Shown here piece by piece: positions 18,166 through 28,722 of a stretch of 64,000 nt of DNA. Source of the DNA: Paulinella micropora. Taxonomy: Eukaryota > Cercozoa > Imbricatea > Euglyphida > Paulinellidae. The position numbers and the translations under genes were made by a program. Positions within the stretch are counted from its first letter, which is position 1, and each line of letters opens with the position of its first letter. The notes under the pieces are model-generated. The model made no database searches. It saw nothing but the letters and a program-made list of their open reading frames with translations, and was not told where the DNA came from. The stretch spans positions 62,001 through 126,000 of the forward strand of contig WBZZ01000886.1 in the NCBI GenBank assembly GCA_019918135.1, given 5' to 3'.

Positions 18166-20988
18166 ATGTTCCAGCCGGCGCCTGCTGAATCTGCTACACA
18201 GACTACCAAGCGACCCCTGCCGCCCGTCGAGAGCGAGCGCGATGTACTACTAGGTAGCCCGCGCAAGCGCCCGTGCAGCCAAAGGTAGCCCGATGACGAA
18301 GTCTGTTTCGGCGAATACAGTTCGGGAAATCCATTTTTCCAGCCCCGCTACAATGACACAAACTGGAACAGCAAAGACGTCGTTGACGAGTTTCTCTTAC
18401 TGCGGTGCGGTTATGCTGGTGCCCCCTCTATGCTGTCGAGCGCGGGCCGGAACTTACTGGCTCGGGCCCGCACCGTTTTGAGCTGAGATACACAAAGCAC
18501 CCCGGAGATCCTCATCGGCGCCCTTGCTTGGCCTGCAAAGGCGTCTTCCACTATGCAGGAAGTAATAATGCCAAAGTCAGAGTTACCATTTACAGCCGCA
18601 TCCTGAGTGTCTATTGCTGCAACACCGAATGCATAGCAAAAAAGTACCCAGAGCATTTCAATCTGGACGAGCTAGAAAGAACAACGGCGGCAGGGCTACG
18701 GGGGTGGGAGGCCGACTACGCAGACGAGGAAGATTTGGAGGGCACTGACCCCGACGACGACAACGACGACGAGGAGAAGGAAGAAAAAGAAGGAGACTAC
18801 TTTGCAGGCTCGAGCTCAAGCAACGGTTTAAACACCTCCCTTAAACCAGGTCAGCTAACCACGGCTGATGTGGCTCGTTTTTTGAAAGAACAGCGCGGTC
18901 ATACAAAAAAGACTTCCTTCAAGGTTCATGACAGAGGAGGCCATTACTATATCGAATACTATGAAACCAAGACGGGGAGCAAACGTCACCCTTGCCCTGC
19001 TTACGATGGTGTCTTTCACGATCAAAGCAATGCCAAGATCACCGCCCTAACCGAGACCAGCGAGCTGTTGGTTTATTGCAAAGATCGCCAGTGCTCCCAA
19101 AAGGGCCCTGTGTATTTTGAGCTGGCGCAAACCAACACAAGGGAAAAAGGGAAAAAAGGGCAGCAGGAAGAAGACACTGCCGACGGAGAGGACGGAGCCC
19201 TTGGCCAGGATGAGTCTGGCGAGGAGACAGACGAGAAAGACTACATCGACATGCAAGAATATGAAGAGGAACTGAATGAACTACTAGCTCCGCTGCAGGA
19301 TCCGACGGAACCCGCACGTCGCTACATTGGGGAAGGCTTGCCGAACATCGACCTTGACATCTACATTCTGAGCAAGAAGGATTGTATGAAAGAGGCAATT
19401 CGCTACTTTGTGTCTTACTGGCAAGATGCAGCTAGCAACGGAAGCCTGGTTAAGCCCCTGAACGAAAAGCAAGCTCGTTGGTCCGCAGCGGTGCTTTTTG
19501 AGGAGGAATACAAAAGAGCTCGCGAAAAATTCATGGAGAGACTCACTCTTTTTTTGAACCCTTATCTGTGTGAGTTGAAGGCGATGGGCAAACGGCTTTA
19601 TGCTGTTCTGGCAATGTTTTCAGATGGGACAGAAAGGAATTGGGTCATTGAAAACGAAAACGAGTTTTTACGCAACGGAAAAACCTTTTTGCTGGAGATC
19701 CCACCCCACGTTATTCGCTGGTCTCCAGCTGCGAAGGCAGCTAAACAGGTTCCCCACGTCGCCGCCAACAGGGCACCTAAGCAGCAAAGCACTACCGTCG
19801 GGGGCCGGCTTCTTCGCAGCAACGTGATTCGCGTCTGGTCGGAGAACCCCCGTCATCGCTGGGCAAACTCGATGGAGAATTTCTTTACCGTGCGTGACGA
19901 AGAGCTAAGCAACGCACGATCCAGTGCATACCGCTCGACCTATCTGAACGCATTCACGGGTTTCAAAGTCGCGCCTGCGCAGATAAAGGCTTTCATGGAG
20001 GCGCAGGGGCTCGACGATACTGCCATGTTCGGCCTCGCACAACCACTCAGGGAATACATGCACGACGTGTTGGCTGGGGGAGTCACACAAATGTATCTTT
20101 ACATGCAAAAGTGGTTACAGACCTTATAAGAGATGGCATCAAACCAGAGCAGGCGCTGGTCTTCATTTCTTTGCCTGGGGCGGGGAAAACCACACTTGTC
20201 GACATGCTTATACGCGTGATCGGAGCCAACTGGGTTTTCAAAACCAACAAGCCAGACGAGGTTTTCGGCAAACATAACTCACAGCTAGCAGGCAAGATCC
20301 TGGTGGTTTCGGAGGAGGCAGTGCATTCTACCAACAAACAAGGCTCTAACACAATCAAGGACATGATTACCAGTAAAACACAGAACATCAACGCCAAGTT
20401 CTTGCCTATCTACACGGTCTCGAACAAGGCAGGCCTTATGTTTCTATCGAACCATGAAGATACCGTAAAGATTGAGAGAGGCGACCGACGCTACGTCTTC
20501 GTGCCCGTCTCCAACCGGTTCGCCTGTCGTACGGGCACGCCGGCTTGTAAGGAGTACTTCGCTCGACTAGCCTCTCTGCCTGACGAAGTTACGTGGACCC
20601 TCAGGTCGATAAGATAGACCTGAGACAAGATGCAGAGTACAACACCGAGGTCTTTTGGCGCAGTGCCTACTCTAGCAGCCCCATGCATGTCCAATATTTC
20701 TATGAAAAGATTACCACCGCCAAAGGTTATGGCACAGAGAAAGGCTCGGTGGCGGAGTGGGGAGCTGAGCTATGGCGGGATCGTTACAATGGTTGGTGTC
20801 GCAGCAATCGCCGCGGGTCCTACACTGGGATAGACTGGCTGCGCTTCACGCGGGACCTCGCTTTTTATTTTAGATGGGACGCAGAAGCAGACAGGCTACT
20901 TGCAACTCTTTCACAAGAAGAGCAACAGCAGCACTGCCGCGCCCAAATCATGGGTATGCATGCCCGGGCGGAGGGCATGCTTGAATAA
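18166..20988 (+). pseudogene. Helicase gene copy 1: two zinc fingers plus SF3 helicase (broken)
   Basis: The locus encodes, in order: a first zinc finger (PHRRPCLACKGVFH then SVYCCNTEC), an acidic linker, a second zinc finger (KRHPCPAYDGVFH then LLVYCKDRQC), a helical region, and an SF3/D5-type helicase domain (PGAGKTTLVDML Walker A, KILVVSEEA Walker B, SNHEDTVKIERGDRR sensor/arginine region). The fingers match those of PrimPol and UL52 primases; the catalytic primase palm is not visible. It is read in several frames, so it looks broken (about three breaks). The helicase part is almost identical to copy 2. A replication initiator or helicase role is inferred from D5-family biology. Confidence 0.75.
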
Positions 20989-21035
20989 AAGCGAACTGGC
21001 CCCCGCGGAGAGCGTGAAACTTGGTAATTTCCTTC

Positions 21036-21041
21036 ATTAAA
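21036..21041 (+). terminator. ATTAAA signal after helicase copy 1
   Basis: CTTCATTAAAGGCAC lies 47 bp past the end of helicase copy 1. An equivalent signal lies at the same relative place after copy 2 (25015-25020). Confidence 0.5.
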
Positions 21042-21442
21042 GGCACTTTTTTTGTACACTGCATCAAGCCTCAGCTAGCGAGGGTCGGAAATGAAAATGA
21101 TGTTTAGGCTGTTGTACAAAGCACGCATTATTTTTTGTTCTGTTGTTTCCCAAACGCGCGACTCCACACACTCCTCTCTCTCTCCCCTTCCCCCCCTCCC
21201 CCCTACAGACGGGCGCACACTCTCACACCCCCTCTGGGGGGGGGGGGTATAATATCCCCTCCCCTCGCCATTTTCTACTCTTACTCTCCCTCTTATACAC
21301 AAAAACTTAAATTTTTAATGGTTTTATATCAACCACCCGAAATTTTATATTGAACCGGAAATTACGGGTAGTAACGGATTCCCTCGGCTTCCAAATTATT
21401 TTCCCGTGGAAATCTCAGGATGGCCCCTCCGGGCCGGTCTGG

Positions 21443-21781
21443 GTAACGGCTGACGTAGCCCTCCTACGTGCCAACGGTTTTCTAACGTTTTTCCGGTGGG
21501 CGATTTTTGGGAGCCCTCTATTGGGGCGGGAGGGATTAGATGGGGGATATTATTTGCGATAGGGCCGGCTGTAAAGGATGTATTTTCCTTTTCTTTTATT
21601 CTATACATTTTTTTAGTATAGAATAAAGAAAAAGGAGATTACCTATATCTTTTATCCGGCCCTATCACAAATAATATCCCCCATCTAATCCCTCCCGCCC
21701 CAATAGAGGGCTCACAAAAATCGCCCCCCGGAAAAACGTTAGAAAACCGTTGGCACGTAGGAGGGCTACGCCGACCGTTAC
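21443..21781. repeat. Large palindrome 1 (arms about 163 bp)
   Basis: A long inverted repeat with a centre near 21606-21615. Outer arm: GTAACGGCTGACGTAG against CTACGCCGACCGTTAC. Inner arm: TATTGGGGCGGGAGGGATT against AATCCCTCCCGCCCCAATA. At the centre, CTATAC and GTATAG flank a T-rich loop. It lies between helicase copy 1 and the reverse-strand partner gene. It shares its outer and central segments with palindrome 2 (25515-25873), but its inner arm sequence is different. It could be a replication origin or a foldback element; sequence alone cannot decide. Confidence 0.85.
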
Positions 21782-22098
21782 AGTCCGAAAAGGCGGGAGA
21801 AGACTTAACGGTCGTTTTCCCGTGAAGTAAGCGATGTCCAGTTTTTTCCGGGAGGGGGGGAGGTGTTATGTGACGAGAAAAAGGGGGTGCCCCCAACACA
21901 TCCTCAGGAGTGTGTGCCCAAAAAGAGGGCAGGCGCAAGGGTCTAAGTAAGGACCACACTTAGCCAGGACCACGAAATTCTTTTATTCAGAAATCAGCAG
22001 CTTAATAGGCTTTTTGACAAACTAGGCGGCAGGAGTTTTACTTTCGCGACCTCTTGCCTGCGAGCGGCGCCTGCGCTTGAGCAAGGCCACCTGTGCTT

Positions 22099-22824
22099 CT
22101 ACCACCATGCGTACGTTTTCGGTACGACTAGCTCGCATACTCGGCGGGACAGCACTTTCAAAGTTTCTGCAGAGTCTGCCATTTCAATGCTGCCTTGAAA
22201 GAGTTCCCGCAGGTCGAACTCTCTGCTTACATAGGCGAGCCCCTTGTGCAGCTTACGTGAAGGGACCTCCATCTCTGTCACCGATGACAGCACGTCACGC
22301 TTTACCACCTCCCAGCTTGACCATTCCTTACCGCCCAGCAGTCCGTAGAACACGAGACTGTTTAGCTTATCCTGAGCGGTAGGGGTCGGAACCTGCGCCG
22401 CCACGACGTCCCGGAACGAGCGAGACACGCGCGCCAGCCCCGCCGCTATTCGGTAGTAAGCTGCCCGCGCGTCGGCCAACCCGGGGGTCTGTTCGCCCAG
22501 CACGTAAGACACCACCAGCCCGAGCGCCGCGGGACATACCGCCTTGTCCACTGCTACCGGCGGCCTCGCGGCCAACGTGCGCAAAGAACACAGCTCTTTA
22601 TGCAACTCCGGCAAGGGTAGCCGCTCTAACCTCGCGCGCTTCTTCACGCCAGCCCGGGACAGCTGCCCGTTGAGTTCACGGCATTCGGCCAGCCAAGCGC
22701 GCTTCTGGGCCGTAATCGACTTTTTCCGAAGAGGCGCAGCGCTGGGCACAACCTCCGCTGGCCTGGGAGAGGAAGGAGGAGGGCGCAGGGCGACAGAATG
22801 GGCTATAGCACCTCCGATTTTCAT
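22099..22824 (-). CDS. Array partner gene, copy 1 (unknown function)
   Basis: About 241 residues from ATG 22824. A basic N-terminal half (LRKKSITAQKRAWLAECREL, KKRARLERLPLPELHKEL) is followed by a helical region (YRIAAGLARVSRSFRDVV) and a conserved C-terminal part (SVTEMEVPSRKLHKGLAYV). It is almost identical to the gene at 26187-26915 except at its C-terminal end. It sits between a palindrome and the next helicase copy, transcribed away from the helicase, and AATAAA-type signals lie at about 21980. The basic, helical character would suit DNA binding, and the LxLxELxxxL pattern is faintly F-box-like. No family recognised. Confidence 0.65.
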   Translation of the reverse strand: MKIGGAIAHSVALRPPPSSPRPAEVVPSAAPLRKKSITAQKRAWLAECRELNGQLSRAGVKKRARLERLPLPELHKELCSLRTLAARPPVAVDKAVCPAALGLVVSYVLGEQTPGLADARAAYYRIAAGLARVSRSFRDVVAAQVPTPTAQDKLNSLVFYGLLGGKEWSSWEVVKRDVLSSVTEMEVPSRKLHKGLAYVSREFDLRELFQGSIEMADSAETLKVLSRRVCELVVPKTYAWW

Positions 22825-23070
22825 CTTTTGTTTTTGTCCCCCTCTCTGTCTTTTAAAACCCCCCGCCCTTCCTTTCTTTCGCTTGAGTCCATAACATTAG
22901 GAGGGGGAGGGGTGGAGAGAAGGTCAAGGGCGAGGGGGGCGCCCCGCCCTCATACTGTTTTTTTTTTCTCTGCTGGTTTTTTTTATTTGTCCAAAGGATA
23001 CACACATATAATAGAAGCTTCTACAGGGGAGACACTTGCAAAGAGGCTAGACACGTCGAGGCCAGCTCCA

Positions 23071-24969
23071 ATGGAAACGACTACGACAACTGGCAAGCGA
23101 GAGATGCCCCACGAGGGGGACTCGGGGGGACATACTGCCTTCCCCCCCAGCAAGCGCCAGTGCAAGCAGGAGGAGCCCGAACTAAAGGAAAGAGGGGAAG
23201 AGTACCTTGACCTCCAGGGCTATGAAGAAAAGCTGAATGAACTGCTGGTTCCGCTGCAAGACCCGACGAGATCGGCACGTCGCTACATCGGAGAAAACCT
23301 GCCCAGCATCAAACTTGAGAGCTGCATTGAGGAAAAGAGAGATACTATAAAAAAGGCGATTGACTTTTTTGTGTCTTACTGGCACGACGCGGCTAGCAGC
23401 GGGCTTCTGATCAGGCCCCCGGACGAAGACGATGCGCCTTGGTCCGCAGCGCTGCTTTTTCAGAAGGAATACGAAAATGCTCGCGATAGATTCATAAAGC
23501 GGTTGACTCTTTTTTTGAACCCTTGTGTGTGCGAGTTAGACGCGATGGGCAAACGATTTTATGCTGTTTTGGTCGTATCTTCAGGTGGGACAGAAAAAAA
23601 GTGGGTCATTGAGAACGAAAACGAGCTTTTACGCAGAGGTAAAACCTCTCCGCTGGAGATCCCACCCCACGTCATTCGCTGGTCTCCAGCCTATAAGCCA
23701 GCGAAACAGCCCCGGAACGCCGCCGCCAAAAAGGCGCCCAAGCAGCAAAGCACTACCGCTACAACCCTTCTTCGCAGCAACGTGATACGCGTCTGGTCAA
23801 AGAACCCCATTCATCGCTCTGCAGACTCGATGGAGAATTTCTTTACCGTGCATGACGACGAGCAGAACAACACACGATCCATTGACTACGAATCGACCTA
23901 TTTGAACGCATTCACGGGTTTCAGGGTCCCGCCCGCGCAGATAGAGGCTTTCATGGAGGCGCGGGGGCTCGACGATACCGCCATGTTCGGCCTCGCACAA
24001 CCACTCCGGGAATACATGCACGACGTACTGGCTGGGGGAGTCACACAAATGTATCTTTACATGCAAAAGTGGTTACAGACCTTATTAAGAGATGGCATCA
24101 AACCAGAGCAGGCGCTGGTCTTCATTTCTTTGCCAGGGGCGGGCAAGAGCACACTCGTCGACCTTCTGACCCGAGTAATCGGAGCCAACTGGGTTTTCAA
24201 AACCAACACGCCAGAGGAAGTTTTCGGCAAACATAACTCACAGCTAGCGGGCAAGATCCTGGTGGTTTCGGAGGAGGCCGTCCACTCTACCAACAAGCAA
24301 GCCTCTAACACAATCAAGGACATAATTACCAGTAAAACACAGAACATCAACGCCAAGTTCTTGCCCATCTACACGGTCTCGAACAAGGCAGGCTATATGT
24401 TTTTATCGAACCATGAAGATACCGTGAAGATTGAGAGAGGCGACCGACGCTACGTCTTCGTGCCCGTCTCCAACCGGTTCGCCTGCCGTACGGGCACAAC
24501 GGCTTGTAAGGAGTACTTCGCTCGATTAGCCTCTCTGCCTGACGAAGTAATCGCTTGGCACTTCTTTCTTTACGTGGATTCTCAGGTCGATACCATAGAC
24601 CTGAGACAAGATGCGGAATACAACACCGAGGTCTTTTGGCGCAGTGCCTACTCTAGCAGTCCTCTGCATGTCCAATATTTCTATGAAAAGATTACCACCG
24701 CCAAAGGTTATGGCACAAAGAAAGGCTTGGTGGCGCATTGGGGAGCTGAGCTATGGCGGGATCGTTACAATGGTTGGTGTCGCAGCAATCGCCGCGGGTC
24801 CTACACTGGGATAGACTGGCTGCGCTTCACGCGGGACCTAGCTTTTTATTTTAGATGGGACGCAGAAGCAGACAGGCTACTTGCAACTCTTTCACAAGAA
24901 GAGCAGCAGCAGCACTGCCGCGCCCAAATTATGGGCATGCATGCCCGGGCGGAGGGCATGCTTGAATAA
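23071..24969 (+). CDS. Helicase gene copy 2: SF3/D5-like helicase, looks whole
   Basis: A 632-residue protein from ATG 23071; the frame is open back to 22798, so a longer N terminus is possible. Residues 1-40 are a low-complexity basic leader (SKRQCKQ). Residues about 50-250 form a helical D5_N-like region. The SF3 helicase core follows: Walker A PGAGKSTLVDLL near 353, Walker B KILVVSEEA near 393, and SNHEDTVKIERGDRRYVF near 443 with the sensor asparagine and arginine finger region. This copy lacks the zinc finger seen in copies 0 and 1. SF3 helicases of this class unwind viral DNA at origins as hexamers in the nucleus or viral factory. TCATTAAA follows at 25013. Confidence 0.8.
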   Translation: METTTTTGKREMPHEGDSGGHTAFPPSKRQCKQEEPELKERGEEYLDLQGYEEKLNELLVPLQDPTRSARRYIGENLPSIKLESCIEEKRDTIKKAIDFFVSYWHDAASSGLLIRPPDEDDAPWSAALLFQKEYENARDRFIKRLTLFLNPCVCELDAMGKRFYAVLVVSSGGTEKKWVIENENELLRRGKTSPLEIPPHVIRWSPAYKPAKQPRNAAAKKAPKQQSTTATTLLRSNVIRVWSKNPIHRSADSMENFFTVHDDEQNNTRSIDYESTYLNAFTGFRVPPAQIEAFMEARGLDDTAMFGLAQPLREYMHDVLAGGVTQMYLYMQKWLQTLLRDGIKPEQALVFISLPGAGKSTLVDLLTRVIGANWVFKTNTPEEVFGKHNSQLAGKILVVSEEAVHSTNKQASNTIKDIITSKTQNINAKFLPIYTVSNKAGYMFLSNHEDTVKIERGDRRYVFVPVSNRFACRTGTTACKEYFARLASLPDEVIAWHFFLYVDSQVDTIDLRQDAEYNTEVFWRSAYSSSPLHVQYFYEKITTAKGYGTKKGLVAHWGAELWRDRYNGWCRSNRRGSYTGIDWLRFTRDLAFYFRWDAEADRLLATLSQEEQQQHCRAQIMGMHARAEGMLE

Positions 24970-25014
24970 AAGCGAACTGGCCCCCGCGGAGAGCGTGAAA
25001 TTTCGTAATTTTTC

Positions 25015-25020
25015 ATTAAA
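25015..25020 (+). terminator. ATTAAA signal after helicase copy 2
   Basis: TTTTTCATTAAAGACAC lies 46 bp after the stop of helicase copy 2, in the same context as the signal after copy 1. Confidence 0.5.
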
Positions 25021-25514
25021 GACACGTTTTTTTTTTGTATACCGCATCAAGCCTCAGCTAGTTTCCTTGGCTGGTTTTCTGGTCCCCCCGATTATACGCC
25101 AAGCCACTGCAATGAGGAGCGAGGGTCGGAAATGAAATGACGTTCGGGCTGTTGTAGAAAACACACATTATTTTTTGTTCTGCTCCCCAAAAGCGCGACT
25201 CCACACACTCCTCTCTCAATCTCTCTCCTCATCTCCCCCCCCCCCCCCCCCCCCCACACCCTCCACTCACCTCCTCCCCGCCCCCCCCCCCTACGGACAG
25301 GCGCACACTCCCTCCCCCCCCCCCCTTTCTCTCCCCTCTCACCCTTTCCTACTCTTATTCCTCTTGTACACAAAACTCAGATTTTCACTATTTTCATATC
25401 GACCACCCCAGATTTACGTTGGGCCGGAAATTTCAGGTGGAAACAGATTTCCACTGCTTTTAGGGTTCTTTCCCCGCGGATATTTTAGAGAAGGTCCCTC
25501 CGGGCCGGCCTTCA

Positions 25515-25873
25515 GTAACGGCTGACGTAGCCCTTCTACGTGCTAACGGTTTTCTAACGTTTTTCTGAAGAAAATTTCTGGGAGCCCCCCCCTACTACAA
25601 GTGGAAGGATGGATGGAAAAAGATCATTTCCTTTTTCGATAGGGCCGGATGTGAAAAATGGCAATTTACTTCTTTTTAACTCTATACGTTTTTAGTATAG
25701 AATAAGTAAAAAGGGAAAAAGAAACTACCTTTTCTATATCCAGTCCTATCGAAAAAGGAAAGGATCTTTTTCCATCCATCCTTCCACTTGTAGTAGGGGG
25801 GGGCTCCCAGAATTTTTTTTCAGAAAAACATTAGAAAACCGTGAGCACGTAGGAAGGCTACGTTAATCGCTAC
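25515..25873. repeat. Large palindrome 2 (arms about 170 bp)
   Basis: A long inverted repeat in the same relative place as palindrome 1. Outer arm: GTAACGGCTGACGTAG. Inner arm: CCTACTACAAGTGGAAGG against CCTTCCACTTGTAGTAGG. Centre: CTATAC and GTATAG around CGTTTTTA. The arms pair almost perfectly within this copy. The inner arm bears no resemblance to that of palindrome 1, while the outer flank, the CGATAGGGCCGG block and the centre are shared. This is what one expects if the arms are copied from one another within each hairpin. Confidence 0.85.
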
Positions 25874-26186
25874 GATCCAAAAAAGGCGGGAGAAGGCTTT
25901 ACGGTCGTTTTCCCGTGAAGTAAGCGATGTCCAGTTTTTTCCGGCCGGATGTTATGTGACGAGAAAAGGGGGAAAGGGGGGTGCCCCCCACACCCCCAGG
26001 AGTGTGTGCCCAAAAAAAGGGCAGGCGCTCAGCTGGTGGGGGTGGTTTTCTTGTCGAATTGGTGCAGAACCCCGCGCAAGGGAAAAAAAAGCTGCAGGCG
26101 CAAGGGTCTAAGTAAGGACCACACTTAGCCAAAACCACGAAATTCTTTTATTCAGAAATCAGCAGCTTAATAGGCTTTTTGACAAA

Positions 26187-26915
26187 CTAGGCGGCAGGAG
26201 GTTTACTCCCGCGACCTCTTGCCTGCGAGCGGCGCCTGCGCTTGAGCAAGGCCACCTGTGCTTCTACCACCATGCGGTACGTTTTCGGTACGACTAGCTC
26301 GCATACCCGGCGGGATAGCACTCTCAAAGTTTCTGCAGAGTCTGCCATTTCAATGCTGCCTTGAAAGAGTTCCCGCAGGTCAAACTCTCTGCTTACATAG
26401 GCGAGCCCCTTGTGCAGCTTACGTGAAGGGACCTCCATCTCTGTCACCGACGACAGCACGTCACGCTTTACCACCTCCCAGCTTGACCATTCCTTACCGC
26501 CCAGCAGTCCGTAAAACACGAGACTGTTTAGCTTATCCTGAGCGGTAGGGGTCGGAACCTGCGCCGCCACGACGTCCCGGAACGAGCGAGACACGCGTGA
26601 CAGCCCCGCCGCTATTCGGTAGTAAGCTGCCCGCGCGTCGGCCAACCCGGGGGTCTGTCCGCCCAGCACGTAAGACACCACCAGCCCGAGCGCCGCGGGA
26701 CATACCGCCTTATCCACTGCTACCGGCGGCCTCGCGGCCAACGTGCGCAAAGAACACAGCTCTTTATGCAACTCCGGCAAAGGTAGCCGCTCTAACCTCG
26801 CGCGCTTCTTCACGCCAGCCCGGGACAGCTGCCCGTTGAGTTCACGGCATTCGGCCAGCCAAGCGCGCTTCTGGGCCGTAATCGACTTTTTCCGAAGAGG
26901 CACAGCGCTGGGCAC
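26187..26915 (-). CDS. Array partner gene, copy 2 (unknown function)
   Basis: About 242 residues, almost identical to copy 1 through most of its length. Its C terminus runs on as a basic tail (EAQVALLKRRRRSQARGRG). The coding frame begins in the same leader region as copy 1, and the exact start is unclear. The basic tail would suit nucleic-acid binding or nuclear import. It lies between palindrome 2 and helicase copy 3. No family recognised. Confidence 0.6.
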   Translation of the reverse strand: MPSAVPLRKKSITAQKRAWLAECRELNGQLSRAGVKKRARLERLPLPELHKELCSLRTLAARPPVAVDKAVCPAALGLVVSYVLGGQTPGLADARAAYYRIAAGLSRVSRSFRDVVAAQVPTPTAQDKLNSLVFYGLLGGKEWSSWEVVKRDVLSSVTEMEVPSRKLHKGLAYVSREFDLRELFQGSIEMADSAETLRVLSRRVCELVVPKTYRMVVEAQVALLKRRRRSQARGRGSKPPAA

Positions 26916-27220
26916 AACCTCCGCTGGCCTGGGGAGGAAGGGGGAGGGCGCAGGGCGACAGAATGGGCTATAGCACCTCCGATTTTCATCTTTTGTTTTT
27001 GTCCCCTCTCTGTCTTTTTTAACTCCCCGCCCTCTCTTTCCCTGTTCTTTATCTTACCCGAGAATCGATGCAGTCTTTTTTTCTTGGGATCTCTCTTGAG
27101 GAGAGAGGCGGGGGGGGGGGGTGCACTCCGCTCCCTTGCCTCCTTTTTGCTTCCCCGCCCTCATACTGTTTTTTTTTCTCTGCTGGTTTTTTTTATTTGT
27201 CCAAAGGATACACACATATA

Positions 27221-28722
27221 ATGGAAGCTTCTACAGGGGAGACACTTGCAAAGAGGCTAGACACGTCGAGGCCAGCTCCAATGGAAACGACTACGACAAC
27301 TGGCAAGCGAGAGATGCCCCACGAGGGGACTCGGGGGGACATACTGCCTTCCCCCCAGCAAGCGCCCGTGCAACCAAGAGGAGCCCGAGCTAAAGGAAAG
27401 AGGGGAAGAGTACCTTGACCTCCAGGGCTATGAAGAAAAGCTGAATGAACTGCTGGTTCCGCTGCAAGACCCGACGAGATCGGCACGTCGCTACATCGGA
27501 GAAAACCTGCCCAGCATCAAACTTGAGCGCTGCATTGGGGAAAAGTCCCAAACTATAAAAAAGGCGATTGACTTTTTTGTGTCTTACTGGCACGACGCGG
27601 CTAGCAGCGGGCTTCTGATCAGGCCCCCGGACGAAGACGATGCGCCTTGGTCCGCAGCGCTGCTTTTTCAGAAGGAGTACGAAAATGCTCGCGACAGATT
27701 CATGAAGCGGTTGACTCTTTTTTGAACCCTTACCTGTGCGAGTTAACGGCGCTGGGCCGACGACTTTACGCTGTTCTGGCAATGTCTGCAGATGGGACAG
27801 AAAGAAAGTGGGTCATTGAAGATCGAAACAAATTTGCACGGCATGGGATCTGTTTTCCGCTTGAGATCCCTTCGCAGGTCATTCGCTGGTCGCCAGCCGC
27901 TAAGCCAGCTCAATGGAAAGCTTTTTTACTGTGCGCGACGAAGAGCTGAATAATGCGCGATCCAGAGACTACTACTCGACCTATCTGAACAGATTTACAG
28001 GGTTCAGGATCACGCCGGCGCATATAGAAGCTTCCATGGAGGCCCGCGGGCTCGACGGGGCTGCCATGTCTGACCTTGCACATCCGTTCAGAGAATACAT
28101 GCACGACGTGCTAGCCGGGGGGGTCTTGCAAACATATTTGTACGTGCAGAAGTGGCTGCGGAGCCTTTTGTGTCAGGGCACAAGGCCGGACCAGGCGCTG
28201 ATCTTTGTCTCTCCGCCGGGGCCGCGGTCTGGTACGCTGGTGGAGCTGCTGACACGTGTGATCGGACCCGAGTGGGTGTTCAAAGGCAGCAGCACCGACG
28301 AAATCGTGGGCAAATACAATTCCCATTTACTAGGTAAGATCTTGGTAGTTTGCGAAGCAGCCATACCCAGCACAGACAGGCAGAGCTCGAGCGTGATGAA
28401 GAATATGATTACAAGCTCGACCCAGAACATCAACACCAGGCGCTTGCCCATCTACACCGTCCCGAACAAAACGGGTTTTATGTTTGTCTTGGATCACGAA
28501 CAGGCTGCGCGGATGGACCAGGGTGAACGACGCTACATTTATCTGGCTGGCTCCAACAGATGGGCAGGCGGCACCGACTCGCCCTCTTGCATGGAGTACT
28601 TTTCTCGGCCGCTCTCTCTGCCCGACGAAGTGGTCGCTTGGCAGCTTTTCTTGCACGTGGATCAGAGGATCGATCAGATAGACCTGATGTGTGATGCGCC
28701 TCAGGTCACGGAAACCTTGTAG
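27221..28722 (+). pseudogene. Helicase gene copy 3, mosaic (broken)
   Basis: The first 500 bp after ATG 27221 are almost identical to copy 2, including the leader before the gene. From about 27.7 kb the sequence diverges strongly while still encoding the same SF3 helicase region (KILVVCEAA, MITSSTQNINTRRLPIYTV, GERRYIYLAGSNR). That switch suggests gene conversion of the 5' part by copy 2, or a recombinant between two lineages. The locus looks broken about twice. Its end overlaps the convergent gene at 28701-29399, and TTTTCATTAAAATC follows at 28756. Confidence 0.7.

Larger units (their letters stand above)
16715..28722. repeat. Tandem array of helicase/partner-gene units
   Basis: Four copies of a helicase gene lie head to tail: partial copy 0 (16715-17564), copy 1 (18166-20988), copy 2 (23071-24969) and copy 3 (27221-28722). 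Copies 1 and 2 are each followed by a 1.1-1.2 kb spacer with a large palindrome and then by a reverse-strand partner gene (22099-22824 and 26187-26915). The repeat period is about 4.0-4.2 kb. The leader GGATACACACATATAAT and the following 150 bp are almost identical before copies 2 and 3. The word CCATACCATTTCATTTTG before copy 1 matches one before copy 0. Near-identity points to recent amplification. Confidence 0.85.
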
